Source of the DNA: Cristatella mucedo
Taxonomy: Eukaryota; Bryozoa; Phylactolaemata; Cristatellidae
Length of the DNA stretch: 64,000 bases
Reading direction: 5' to 3'
Assembly: GCA_009760855.2 (NCBI GenBank)
Contig: WPIO01000207.1
Coordinates: 1-64,000, forward strand
Each line of letters begins with the position of its first letter. The first letter of the stretch is position 1. Below the pieces are notes generated by a model. It was not told the origin of the DNA and did not search any database. It saw nothing but the letters and a program-made list of their open reading frames with translations. Shown here piece by piece: positions 46,025 to 57,730 of the stretch. The position numbers were made by a program, and so were the translations under genes.

Positions 46025-46420
46025 AGTTCTATAGCATATTCTATAGCAGCAGAAGATCCTTAATGGCTATCACCACAGCTTGCAGTAGGCAATAAGAAAT
46101 CTCCCAATGCAGGATTCGTACCCACGACCTTGGTCGTGAAGAGCGAGCACGTTAGCTCATGAGATATCACGGCTACTATTCTTGGATTGCACTGCTGAAA
46201 ACTTCATGTCGTAGCAGCCACTTTGTCTTTGTGGCCCCGTGGAGTGACAAGAGAGAGAGAGAGAGAGAGAAATAGAAAGAGATACATCCATCAATGTGTA
46301 AAAGCAAGAAATGAAATCATGAGGTCGCTATGCTCTTTGCTTGGGAGCAAGTAGATATCAGCTGGACGTATTAAATGTGGCAATATCCACGTTCACGACT
46401 GACGAGCCTGCCTTCAGAAT
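45640..46420 (+). mobile_element. Composite repeat, copy 2
   Basis: It begins with a LINE family 2 C-terminal remnant (TCAACGGACACACAGAAC.., CTACTGGACTGTGGAACTTT) and continues with TA and TG runs at 45,972-46,022. An antisense SINE-B follows at 46,045-46,175, then a GA run, GAGATACATCCATCAATGTG, and a shared end (TATCAGCTGGACGTATTAAA). It matches 30,975-31,620 in the same order. Confidence 0.75.
46045..46175 (-). mobile_element. SINE family B
   Basis: The plus strand shows ATGGCTATCACCACAGCTTG, GCAGGATTCGTACCCACGAC (B-box complement) and GAGATATCACGGCT. Confidence 0.7.
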
Positions 46421-46439
46421 TTGTAATCACCTAGTCATT

Positions 46440-47480
46440 TCCCTTCCGTCGTCCAATTGCTTTGTTTAATATGCGAAGTGTAGCCGGGGTTCTTGCCTTA
46501 AGTTTACTTAAAAGATGGCCTAGGCAGATCAACCTCGGCGGCCTAAGGCTTCCCTCGATCGGTATTGAAAGCATTATCTCATACCGAGCTGCTCGATGTC
46601 ACTCGAGAGCTAGCGTGAATCACTCGAACTTAGCGGTCGTCAGGGCTACTATTATTCCGGCTGCCCAAATTAAGGCTTGTCTGTGGAATACTCGCTCAAT
46701 ATGTAATAAATCTCTAATAATAAATGAGATTGTTAATTAAAGCGATCTCTACCTGCTCGCTTTAACCGAGACCTGGCAGAAATTGACAAACGGTTTGACT
46801 ATATCCGACGCCACTCCAACGGGTTTCTGGTTCTTTCATGATCCTAGATCTAAATCTACCAATGAAGAAACCACTTTTGTCGAATGCTTGGATCTTAATT
46901 ACAAACTTTTTTCAGTCCTCTCTGAGCAATCTTTCAAATCTCTTGTTGTAAGTACCTCCGACAAAAAGCTGCCAATGGTGGCAGTAATCTTTCAATTACC
47001 GGTAATGTAGCCCTGCAAGCTACCACTAACCATTTGATCGTGCTTCCTTCGGAGCTAATATGAAGCGCCCACAAAGATTGAGTTCTCTGAGGGTGCTTCA
47101 TCAAATATATCATTATAATTATTATATTGTCATAGGTTTTTGTAATATAATTTCAATTCATCACCCGAGAAATCGATCTTTCCTCGATATGGAAGATCTA
47201 AACATTCATTTTGTTGACTTAACTGACGCCCTATATGATACATTTCCTGCACAGACTGAATCTTTTTCTCTTATGGCTAACGTGCATAACCCCACTCACA
47301 GCAAGGGTCACCCACTCGATCAAATATTCCCCCATAAGTGTATGCCATCGTCCCCTATTATTAACAAACCTGCTCATCTGACCATTTGCCGATCTCGTTC
47401 ACTCTATAGTGTGAGCCCTCCTCTGCATCCAAAATCGCATGTGAATTGAGAAACTTTGAGAACCTTCAATGCGTAAAGTA
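46440..47480 (+). mobile_element. L2-type LINE family 1, APE endonuclease part, interrupted
   Basis: The start of the endonuclease is IKACLWNTRSICNKSLIINE at about 46,668-46,727, then LYLLALTETWQKLT after one stop. At about 47,035-47,130 a plus-strand LINE 3' tail (GAAGCGCCCACAAAGATTGA...) interrupts it. Beyond, MEDLNIHFVDLTDALYDTF and VHNPTHSKGHPLDQIF (47,185-47,335) are the second half of the endonuclease. The DNA then meets the point where copy B begins. Confidence 0.75.
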
Positions 47481-47599
47481 GTAAGAAATTCGAAACAGAA
47501 AGATGGCTACTTATGACGAAGTACTTCCAAAAATTTTCTTCTAGGCACCTGCTAGATTTAAGCCGCCCAGACAGCAAATCCCCAAGTGTTAAATAATAG

Positions 47600-50540
47600 C
47601 TTGCAGCTCGCTGATGTCGGCGGTGGGCCGTTTTACTTTGCTCAAGCGAGCTACTGAAAGTGATTTAGCAGAGACGCTGTCCACGCAGAGTTGGACGGCT
47701 TCAGCAGGTCGTGCTCCTCACTCCTATACAGTGGCGATGTTTAAAGTGTATCGGCTATCATCAGGGTCTTCACAGGCACATGCACCGTGCAAGGGTTAAA
47801 ATGCATCATTCGTGTCAATAGGCATTGACATCTAATCGGGACAGGGTCAAGGTCCTTCGACGTCCGTGACGAGTTAAGTGGTTTGTGGTCAGTACAAAGC
47901 TCAAAAGAACGAAAGCTTACAAGGAACTGACTGAACTTCTTGCATTCCCACACCATCGCAAGACACTATTTTTTATCTGAGCTAATCTCGTTTCGACGCC
48001 TGTCGTCCAAATGCGACAGGTCGCACATTTTGCTATCCCGATCCATGACACTGCCGAAAAACGGCGTCTAGACCATAGATGCTGGCATCGGTACTGACAA
48101 TCAACGACTGTAATTGGCTCGAAATAGACCAAAACTGGTGTCTAGACAAAAGCAACTTCGCTTATTGGAATGCATTTTTCTGGTTAGGCCCCCAGTACCA
48201 CACTAAGTCAGAGGTCGTTTAGTGGTTCTAAGTAAGTGGCCAGATTTGGCAGAAATCAGCCGAGATACTTCATTATACCAAGGCATCGCCTTATATTAGC
48301 TATGCTTGTCATAATAATAATAGTAATACAATTGATAAAGCACCCTCAGAGAACTCAATCTCTTTCTAGGCGCTTTGCATTTGCTGCAAAGGAAGCGAGA
48401 TTGAATAGTCACTGGTATCGTGTTTGATAAACAACATGAGTAACATGTTTTGGGGTGAAATGCACATGGTCAGCATGCAAGTGTGGTTAGTAGCAGCGTG
48501 CACAGTGGCAGCACGCACCATCACATAAAGGAAAAATCACAGGGACCCACTAGATGCTGCTAAATAGGTGCGTTATAAGTTTTTATTAACGTGGTCAATT
48601 CAGGGGATGTCGTGACGCAAGTTAGGAGTAAGTTCCAAGATTTAGGAGCATACGAACTAAATGCACGGTCTCTAAAGAATTTTAGGTTTCGATGAGGTAT
48701 TGATAAATTTTTGGATTTCGAAAAGCGGGTGGTACGATGTTGGCCTGGTGGAGGAGCAGATCTTAGAAACAGGCTGGAGCCAAAGAAGGAAGGGACCTAA
48801 AAGTGAGCGACAGATCAAATCAAGGAAGTTTAGCCTGGCTTTTATTTTTCTTGCTATAATTGAGGGCCGCAAGAATCAATAAAATACCCCTTGAATGTCA
48901 ATGTGGGCTGGCAGAAAATCAACTTGTCTTCATTCAACTTTACGACTGACTTTGAAATGGGGTAACGACGTGACGAAATCTATCGTCGTGCTCGGGCGCC
49001 GTGGATCCGTATGATAAAACATCATTCTTATACACGGCTACGCCTACGATCTCACCCAAGAAGTCGTGCATCAGCTGCTGCTGAAACATCTCTGCCGAGC
49101 TAGTAATGCCAAAGACCATCCGGCGAAAGCAAAAATCCTCCTAGAGGTGTTATAAACTTCTGCAGGCAATTGCTGCCTTTGAAATCAAATAGTCAAAATC
49201 TACTGGAGGCATCCAACTTCTTGAACAGCTTAGCCAAAATCGTATCAAGCGTCTGTACGTGTTACAAACCACTGCTTGATTTAAGTGTTTCAAGTCAACA
49301 CAAAGGCGCACTTTACCTTTGGGCCTTTCTTACTAGGAATGATTAGAAAGCATCGATCGGTCGGCTGCGATACACGTTAGACATTGCCATTCTTCTCCAT
49401 TCTAAGAAGGTTCATTCGTAACAAGAGGGATTAGTGGCCTGGGTATGCAGCGATATGCACCCACTCACTGTGGTTCTGGATCTGGTTTGAGAAGGATTGC
49501 ATTGGTTGGCATTGCGTTAATCTGATCTCTCCAAAAACCAGATCACGAAGAATAGTCTCATTCAAGCAGGATTTTATCACTCCCATGCACAGAGTAACCT
49601 TTCAGCTAAAGGGAGTCGTTCTTGCCCCAGTGGATACGTAGACTGGCAGCAGATAAATCGTTTTTTAAGCTTTAAATTCGCTTTGAAGGTGCCCTTAAAA
49701 GCCAGGAGGTTGCTGAAAGTGGATTTTTGCCGCTGTAAGTTCGAGACAAGGGGTCTTAGGAGTCGAGTGTATGTGTCTTCCGTAATGACGGTTACGTCAG
49801 TGCGGCTATCAATTTTAAAAGGAATAGTCATTTCCTAGCCGAACAAATATACTTGCCAGGGTGATTATGTCCTTACCAACTGGTTCTTCACAGCAACAGG
49901 CTTTGTAAAATCCTCCACGGTGTAATTTGCATCCTCGGATTACTGCACCACCTCTCTTATTTTAGCCTCAGGTTCATTGAGTGATTTGCAGGGCACTGCC
50001 AAGTGGCCAAGCTTCCCTTAGTTATTGCAACAGTGGTCGCTTGCCGGGCAACGCCCAGGAGTGTGAGCCGAGTTGCAGCTCCTGCAGTTGTTGACCCCTT
50101 CTGCCTCTTCGGCAAGCACAACTCTCCTGCGGCCTACACTGCTGCTAGCCTTAGCCTCTAAGACGCAGGGATCAGGACAGTCGTAAACTGTTATTGCCGA
50201 AGACCTAAGAGACATTTAAAACCGCCTCCAACAGACGGCCTTCTGTAGGGCCACAGTTAACGTAAGGTCAGGGACTAGTTGCAATGTGCTGAAAGTTTAG
50301 GTAGGAGAAGCCCAGAACCGGGCGATCTCCGAACAACACGTCTTTCATCGTGTGGTTTTGGCTATTCGAATCTTAATCATGCCTAGCCTTTATGAATTAT
50401 TTAGTAAGCTCACCCATATATTGACAGCGGCAATTAAACATAGCCCAATCGTGAATGATATTGATTTTTGGTATTAAATAGTCATCAAATTGCATAAGAT
50501 GCCATCCAAGGTCTTTAATTGGCAGAGCTCATTGCTTCAA
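47600..50540 (-). mobile_element. Ty3/gypsy LTR retrotransposon relic, internal region
   Basis: From the 5' side on the minus strand: Gag zinc knuckles (CRSCNSAHTPGRCPASDHCC, then a knuckle GKLGHLAVPC whose first Cys codon is replaced by a stop) at about 50,000-50,110. Next is a retropepsin active-site region FKIDSRTDVTVITEDTY at about 49,775-49,828, where the usual G after DS is R. Reverse transcriptase follows, with KVRLCVDLKHLNQAVV (49,265-49,320) and FGITSSAEMFQQQLMHDFLG (49,045-49,110). RNase H has STDASIYGLDAVFRQCHGS near 48,070 and ELCTDHKPLN near 47,890. All parts contain stops or shifts. No LTRs were identified. A LINE fragment is inserted between RT and RNase H. Confidence 0.8.
48300..48815 (-). 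mobile_element. LINE family 1, copy D, inserted in the gypsy relic
   Basis: The plus strand begins with the ATT-repeat complement (ATAATAATAGTAATACAATT) and the hairpin (CCTCAGAGAACTCAATCTCT). It then runs through the C-terminal coding complement (GGAGCATACGAACTAAATGC at 48,647) and stops at about 48,815. Gypsy sequence lies on both sides. Confidence 0.75.
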
Positions 50541-50612
50541 ACTTAAATCCGCGGGAGGGATACACCTGGTCATGTCGTGAGCTGTGTTGATATTCAGGGC
50601 AACACTCTAGAA

Positions 50613-50799
50613 CAGTGGTTCTCAACCTGTGGGTCGCGACCCATTTGGGGGTCAAATGGCCCTATCACAGGGGTCACCGAAGACCATCGGAAAACACGCA
50701 CTTTCGCATTTGGCACAAAATAATTTTAAAGTTGGTGGTTTCCACAGCATGAAGAATCGTATTAAAGGGGCGCGGCATTATGAAGGTTGAAAACCAGTG
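50613..50799. mobile_element. hAT-type MITE closely resembling SPIN elements
   Basis: The 187-bp element starts CAGTGGTTCTCAACCTGTGG and continues GTCGCGACCCATTTGGGGGT. It ends GGGGCGCGGCATTATGAAGG TTGAAAACCAGTG, whose reverse complement repeats the start. The flanks CTCTAGAA (50,605-50,612) and CTCCATAG (50,800-50,807) look like a decayed 8-bp target duplication with the central TA favoured by Buster-type hAT transposons. The whole text resembles the SPIN family as I remember it. It has no coding capacity and would depend on a transposase elsewhere. Confidence 0.8.
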
Positions 50800-50864
50800 C
50801 TCCATAGCTTCACCATTGCCACCATATAGGACGCTATGTGGATGGACAACACGTTTATTGGCAG

Positions 50865-50955
50865 CTGCAATAATAATAACAGTAATATGGTTGATATAGT
50901 GAAATCAGAGAGCTCAATTTGTTTCTGGGTACTTTACATTTGCTGTAATGGAAGC
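50865..50955 (-). mobile_element. LINE family 1, 3' tail only
   Basis: The plus strand shows the ATT complement (AATAATAATAACAGTAATA), then GAGAGCTCAATTTGTTTCTG and TACTTTACATTTGCTG. Confidence 0.65.
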
Positions 50956-51054
50956 ACAATCAAATGGCCATGCTTTACTCTCCGGACCGCAGACTGAGCT
51001 TGACCTCTTATGACTGGTCACTTTGTTGTGGCTCCAACCTGGTAGCTCTGCTAT

Positions 51055-52490
51055 TATACGTAACAGTCGATCCTCGCAAAGGCCAAATATAGCTACTACT
51101 AACCTACTATTGAATTGCAGATGCACAACAGCGATGATGTCCACCATAAACCAACTCCATAACAACACCCGGGTTAGCTCCTTACTAAGTGACTCTCATG
51201 GTGACCTAGCCGATCGCTTCTCTAGCTTCTTTGTCGGCTAGATAGACAAAATCAGACAGTCCGTCCCTAAGGTTGTACCATCCCCTTTGGACTTCTGTCC
51301 CTCAATTATATCAAGGCACAACTCCTGTCCATAGATTCCGTTCACTACCTCGATGACTACATTCAAAGCAGCGACGAGTGACCGTATCCTAGAACTCATC
51401 TCCCAGTCAAAGAAGACTAGCTAGAAGACTAGTCAAAGAAAGGTCAGCTAGCCCTTCCTACTTTCCTACTGCTACGATATGATAGATAAGCTGCTGCCGA
51501 ACATAATTACAATAATAAATATGCCGTTGGCCTTAGGTCATGTTACTGCACCTTCCCAAAAGGCTGTTAGTAGGTCATTGATTAAGAACGCAAGTCCAGA
51601 AGAAGATGACTTTAGCATCTTCCGCCCTCAGTCTTCCTTCTCCCCATTCCTGTCTGAGACACTGGAATGAATTGTGGCAGGCCTATGAACTGTTATATTG
51701 AGACCTGAAACCTATCAAGTAAGAACCAGTCTGGTTTTTGAGTTAATCATTTAGCAGAATTAGCTTTGCTTATGGTATTTACCGACAGATTTGAGTCAGT
51801 CTCTCTGCTTGGTCTACTTGATCTTTCTACTACTACATCCAAATTGGTCTCTACATTTGTGACATCTCATTTCAACTTCTGTAACTTACTGCTTGCAGGT
51901 CTCCTACCTTTTGCAATCAGGCGCTTACAGTTGATAGAAAACTCTTCAGCTAGGCTCGTCTTTCGTGAGAGTTTCAGTTGCCGCGTTTAGTTACTTATCG
52001 CCAACCTGCATTGGCTCCTAATGAAGCAGTACATCGACTTCTATGTTCAGTTACTTATTTTTAGGTTCCTTCATTGGGTGGCTTCAGCCAAGCTGTCACA
52101 GCTACTCCCCCACAAGGCAATGAATCGTACAACTTGCTGTTCTGACTCGAATTGCTTTGCTATACCTTGTACAAACCTTAAAAATTGTTGCTGACCGTGC
52201 TTTAGTTCCTATGCTTCTAAAGCCTGGAACTTACTACCGGCGCACGTCAAAACATTTTCTGACATGGCGCCATTAAAAAATAAGCATAAAATGCACCTGC
52301 TTATCACAGGATTTTGTGGATCTTTGTGATTTGTCCTTCATGTGCTTGCACTACGCCTGCTGCTTGCTGATGTTACCACTAATAATTTCCAAATGCTTTC
52401 TATAAAGCATCTCTAAAGGGCATAGAAAGAGATTCAGTTCTCAGAGAGTGTTACGGTGTTATGCAAGTGTATTATAATAATTATTATTAT
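51055..52490 (+). mobile_element. L2-type LINE family 1, copy F, internally deleted
   Basis: It starts like copy B at its 34,740 part (ACAGTCGATCCTCGCAAAGG) and reads MMSTINQLHNNTRVSSLL and MPLALGHVTAPSQKA. It then jumps from LLGLLDLSTT directly to TTSKLVSTFVTSHFNFCNLL, so the RT catalytic core is deleted. It ends in the hairpin and ATT tail at 52,415-52,490. Confidence 0.8.
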
Positions 52491-52699
52491 TACTATAAAG
52501 GGGTCTTAGCGCACTGGTAGGGGAGATTTGTGAATTGATACGTGCAGAAATCTAGACTGAATATCACGAATTAATGAAAAAGCATGGCTTTTAACTGAGC
52601 AGGCCCGTTATATTGCAGAAATATTTATGATATATAGGTTATAGGAGGACAAGTCACTTTAGAGCGTGACTCCGGATTTCGCGAAGATGATGTTAAAGA

Positions 52700-53195
52700 T
52701 TTTCTGGACGAGCCCATGTTGAGGGCTAGGCATTTCAATTTCCTCGTAACACTACGTTTTGCAAAACTAGTAAGTTTGGCTGTTTAGTCATTAAATTTAA
52801 AGAACTTTCCTGCTACATAACTTTAAGAGTTAGCAATACATGCTGAAATGCAGTTAACCAAGATTTGTGCTTGAAGGCTTGGCGCTTACATTGACATTGT
52901 GGAGTGTATAAATCTCTAGGCTGCCTTTTACTCAAATGGATTCTTAAATAATTATTGCGTGATTACATTAATGCTCTGAAATCTACCACAGAGAAATGAT
53001 CTAGAATTCTGCAGTGCTGCGCAAGTGCAAGACTTTAGGCAATCAATAAGGACTTAAGGATCTCTGGTATCAAACTTTGGTAAGATATTCTGTAGAACTG
53101 GGCGAGAGACGCAATCCAAGTCAAGATTCGTGAGAACGTTGTTATACACCTGCAGCTCTCCTTATTCTGTGGAGTGATTAGAACTAAGACAGATG
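52700..53195 (-). mobile_element. LINE family 1 fragment, diverged
   Basis: Plus-strand text around 52,785-52,860 (TTAAATTTAAAGAACTTTCC, AGCAATACATGCTGAAATGC) and 53,160-53,190 (TTCTGTGGAGTGATTAGAAC) matches LINE copy A near 22,550-22,620 and 23,015-23,050 in the same order. Confidence 0.55.
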
Positions 53196-53944
53196 ACTAA
53201 GATGTCCTTTCTCGGTTTCAAGTTTTGATATAAGAGTGCAGCAGTTTACTACTTGAACGCATGTGCATGTTTGGAAGGGCTTTGGATGCCGAGCTGGATG
53301 CCGAGCTGGAACCATTACATCGGGTGCAGTCAGCGACCTGAGGCCGCTGCCACTCCTTGACCTGTGCACGTCAATGCATGTAGGAATAACTCGCATGCGA
53401 CTGCTATGCAGCTCTCTGACAGTGTGAATTGCTTTCAATTTGTTTCCCTTGCTGCATCTTTGAGAATTTACTGAGAGATCGTGTTGGAGCTAAACAGACC
53501 ACAAACAAATATTCAAATATAGGGCCTTATTGCTTGCTAATGGCTTTACCTTAAAAGCTAGGCTTGTCTACAGCATTTGCGTGTATAGTTTTCAGAATCT
53601 TTTACAGTAACCAGGCGCTGCTTAGTTATGCCAGTATCGGAAATGGTAAACTTGTAAACTCAAGCTTCATCAAGGAAATTAAAAATTCGACCCCCTCCTG
53701 CGTTACTGGTACAGTTTTGTAGTGGAAACTGCGATTTTACTATTTATGTCTTAGTGCAAAGCCGCAGGGAATCCTGCTGCATCGGTCTTTCTCCGATAGT
53801 CTGAAGTGGCAAAGCCACGGCTTTTACCGGTTTTGTAAGCGACTTCTACTAATTTTGTTATTCTCTGTCAGTAGCACTGCTACAAGATCAGTGGCTTTGA
53901 CATTAGCCCATACTGTAGACGGTACATTTTTTCTTATTTAACAG
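53196..53944. other. End of kinase intron 5, no gene recognised
   Basis: GGATGCCGAGCTG is tandemly repeated at 53,283-53,307. Otherwise nothing is seen before the exon 6 acceptor. Confidence 0.35.
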
Positions 53945-54099
53945 TCACGATAAGCCCTCTGTATGGCACGAATGACCGGCCATCTTCGAGAGTCCCGGAT
54001 TCATCCGTCAGCTCCGGCTCGGCAGGTCAGGCGGCCTCCTCCTCCGGCTCCAGGACCAGCGTGGAGACCAAACCAGCGAAGGCTCAGCAGACCGCGTGG
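53945..54099 (+). CDS. SYK: SYK-like kinase exon 6: Ser-rich interdomain-B linker
   Basis: The acceptor TTTCTTATTTAACAG ends at 53,944. In the phase left by exon 5 the frame is open for 51 codons. It reads ISPLYGTNDRPSSRVPDSS and a Ser/Gly/Ala-rich stretch ending KPAKAQQTAW before GTAGGC at 54,100. The tyrosine in PLYG could be a phosphorylation site of the linker. There is no domain homology by which to prove it; placement rests on phase, splice sites and position. Confidence 0.6.
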
Positions 54100-54314
54100 G
54101 TAGGCCCCTCTGTCTATTTGCAGACCGACCGGTTCTCTTTGCCACCGCTATTGCTAGTCTCTGCTCCTCCGTCATTGAGCGGAGCCTCGATCGGATTTGA
54201 GCACTTGGCACAGCTGCCAGCTGCTGAGAGCAGCTTCCCTTGGTGCCAGCAGGGCATGGTTTTGCATTGCATAGATTTCCTGATTGGCCATTACCAACTC
54301 CTCCACATCTGCAG

Positions 54315-54342
54315 CCAGCCGAGGATCCTGACGATGACGACT
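54315..54342 (+). CDS. SYK: Possible small linker exon 7
   Basis: It lies between ATCTGCAG (ending 54,314) and GTAAGT (54,343). Read as PAEDPDDDD plus one base it would join exon 8 at 54,537. Read from the alternative acceptor at 54,318 it is a 24-base phase-neutral cassette that could be skipped. The acidic reading suits a linker before the KIYDSLP tyrosine. Uncertain. Confidence 0.35.
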
Positions 54343-54532
54343 GTAAGTTGCTCTCGAAGTGCTGCAGCTGCTGCTGCTCCCCCACTGTCCGCAGTCTTTC
54401 AACTCACTCGTCGTGCTGCAGCAGCAAAAATCTGCTGCTATCGCGATTCTGCACTGCCGCTCGTGCATCACTGCAGATGGCTTGGAGAGCTCGCCAGCAT
54501 CGTTCACTCCTGACTGCCCACTGTTGCGACAG

Positions 54533-54629
54533 AAAGCAGAGGAGAACCAGAAGATATACGACTCGCTTCCGACCAAGGACGTGTCCATGAATCTTCCGAG
54601 AGACTCGCTCGATCTGAAGGAGGAATTAG
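54533..54629 (+). CDS. SYK: SYK-like kinase exon 8: end of linker and start of kinase domain
   Basis: The frame reads KAEENQKIYDSLPTKDVSM, then LPRDSLDLKEELG, which leads into the kinase glycine loop of exon 9. Alternative acceptors exist at 54,532 and 54,536. The first fits direct splicing from exon 6, the second fits exon 7. KIYDSLP sits where SYK/ZAP70 carry regulatory linker tyrosines. The donor is GTTGGC at 54,630 and the exon leaves one base. Confidence 0.75.
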
Positions 54630-54724
54630 GTTGGCCTGTTGAACATTCAAAGTTCTGCCACCAGTCAGCTTTTGCGCTAGTTTGCGAGCTGTCTGCTTGG
54701 CCACAATGCCCGTCGAAAACGTAG

Positions 54725-55019
54725 CCTATAAGAATTTATCGTTACGATCGACACCAATCGTTTCATTTTTCTGGAGTTGCGTTTGACATCAATATGGCCT
54801 TTTATACGGCCAATTCCGGTAGTCTTTTTACTGCTCCAATGCTGCTCAGCGATCTCAACTTGCTGAGAAACTGTCGTGGCTCGAGGGCTAACTTTACGGT
54901 GTAATCTCAAACCAAGCTAATTCCTGGACTGCTATTTCTAATTCTCTCCGTCTGTACGTCTGTTTTTCTTTCTGTATTTATCTCTAATTCAATTTCTCTG
55001 GTCTAATCTGGTCGTATTC
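54725..55019. other. Kinase intron 8, unique part
   Basis: Nothing recognised. Confidence 0.3.
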
Positions 55020-55620
<601 letters not shown>

Positions 55621-56131
55621 AGAAGCAGCTCTCTAGCCACCGCCTTGGGATGTGGTAGCTATTTGTGCTGCTCGGCTGCGTCTGCATTTCGGCCGAGCAC
55701 CGGTTTTCAAAGGTTTTCAACCTGGCGTTTCATTACTGACCCCACGTGAAATGCTTTTTAGTTACTACGTGGGTCGCTGTCGGCGGATGACGGAGTATTG
55801 GGCGATAGATTTCTTACTGAATTCTAATTTGCCATTCCGGCAAATTGACTTGAACCTTGGTGGCGCTGCAAGTCAGCCAATTAATCAAGGTCGTTACGAG
55901 GTCGCTATGCTGTAGAGACGCCTTATCTCAAGTTGTGCGGCTACAGTAACGCGACAGTGATAAGGATAGAGATATGGCCATACACTAAGAGCGAAACAGC
56001 GTTATGTCTCTTTCAGCAGCTCGGCTGATTTTACTGTGCTGCCTGACGTGTAAAGCAGTTTGACGGGTTTAAATGATATATGTTCTCTTTATGTCAAGCT
56101 CTCGTAATGAATATAGAAAAATCATGGCCTC
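55621..56131. other. Kinase intron 8, no gene recognised
   Basis: An 87-codon open frame (55,652-55,915) without recognised content. Confidence 0.3.
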
Positions 56132-56255
<124 letters not shown>

Positions 56256-56284
56256 CTCTCGGCAGCGTCCGTCAGTTGTCACTG

Positions 56285-56435
56285 AAGCTGATTAAACAGC
56301 CTCCTTTGCATATCCACAGAAGGAACGGCTAATACCACTGCTTGCAGTTGCCAATATAGGATCGCCCACTGCAGGATAATTAGTATAATGCCAAGATCTT
56401 AGGCCATTGTATCCCACTCGTAACAAAGCAATCAG
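56285..56435 (-). mobile_element. SINE family B
   Basis: The plus strand begins with the tail complement (AGCTGATTAAACAGCCTCCT), then AACGGCTAATACCACTGCTT and GGATCGCCCACTGCAGGA. The head is eroded. Confidence 0.6.
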
Positions 56436-57325
56436 TTCATCAGTGGGGGAGGGAGAGTCAACGTGCCGGAAACAAAGTTGAGCGAATTCCTGGAACTAGA
56501 CGATCTAGAGCCGCTGCTTCACTTCCGAATATGAAGTTAAAGCCCGAATCAGCAGTCTTGTGTCAATCATCCTGTGCGTAATCTAATGCTGGCTTGTTCC
56601 CATGGTTTATTGTTTGAAATATCCACGATCGCCCTGATAGGTGGTTCGTGTATCCTAATTCCTTGCTGATCTCGTTTTTTGTAATCGCCCGTTCAGAAGC
56701 CAGATAATTTCAGCGAAAAAAGTCTATATCTCGTGCCTCGATTCATTTTCTTTTTAAATGAACCCAGAGTAATTTAACTTGCTTGGCTCTTTCGGATGTT
56801 TTCAATCCATTTCAGCCCAAGAGGATCAGCAATGAGACTGCTCCCATCCACTCCTCCGCCCAATGCTCTGCAGCTTACAAAGCGGTGTTGCCTACTGCCG
56901 AATGCGATTCGGTGAGCTTCTATGCGAAATGAGCTGGTCGCCACCAAAAGAGCATTTCTGGCAAAAACCTAATTACCGTTACTAAGAGGTCGTTAGTTCG
57001 TGGCGTGACTTGGAAAAAGATGCAGACATGAATAGGGAATTTTACTTAACTTTATTCGCAAGCACGCAATGTTGCTGTGCGTGTAGTTCAGTTTAATCCT
57101 CACACTCTTCTTCGCAGGCTCACTACGAAACAAGCACAAGGGCGGGGAAATACGTTAGCGTACTAAGGATACCTACGTCTATAGTTGGAACGGCCCAAAT
57201 AGAGGCAAGGGCTCGACCTACCGATTCGAGGTGAACCTTGTTCACTTGCAGCTGTATTTATTTAACGTGTTATGTTGTTGCTGTTGGTGGTAGCGCTGCC
57301 ACAGCAGAAGCCCAATCTCGTTATA
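56436..57325. other. Kinase intron 8, no gene recognised
   Basis: Nothing recognised. Confidence 0.35.
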
Positions 57326-57327
57326 AG

Positions 57328-57600
57328 CCTGATTGTGCCTGAAGGTCCGTACTCTCGGGATACTAAATTAGCTGCTTCATTCGTTCACTTTACGAGTTAG
57401 CCATAGGAGCTTCTGCTCTGTGGATCCCAGACCGTGTAACTCATTCCACAACTCTCATGCAACAACATTTGCTCTGCTGCTGCCAACTTGGGCGTGTCCT
57501 TTCCTGCTGTCCTGCATTTCTACTTCGATGCTACTCACTTCCTTGACTGTCTTCCTCACTCAGCACTGCTCCCTACTTTCTGTGCCGCTCAAGTTCGTTT
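57328..57600 (+). mobile_element. LINE family 2, C-terminal fragment, decayed
   Basis: The DNA aligns with 41,625-41,880: CTAAATTAGCTGCTTCATTC, AACTCATTCCACAACTCTCA and CGATGCTACTCACTTCCTTG. It ends at the SINE that follows. Confidence 0.65.
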
Positions 57601-57730
57601 GGTTGGCTCAAGGGTAAGATGCTCATTTTTGACGAACGAAGTCGTGAGCTCGAGCTCTGCATCGTATATGTGAACTGCTGTGGTAGAGGCTAAGTTCACT
57701 TAAGGCACGTTACAAATTAAGTATATTGTT
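57601..57730 (+). mobile_element. SINE family A
   Basis: GGTTGGCTCAAGGGTAAGAT (A-box region), AAGTCGTGAGCTCGAGCTCT (B-box region), then GAGGCTAAGTTCACTTAAGG and ACGTTACAAATTAAG. Confidence 0.55.
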
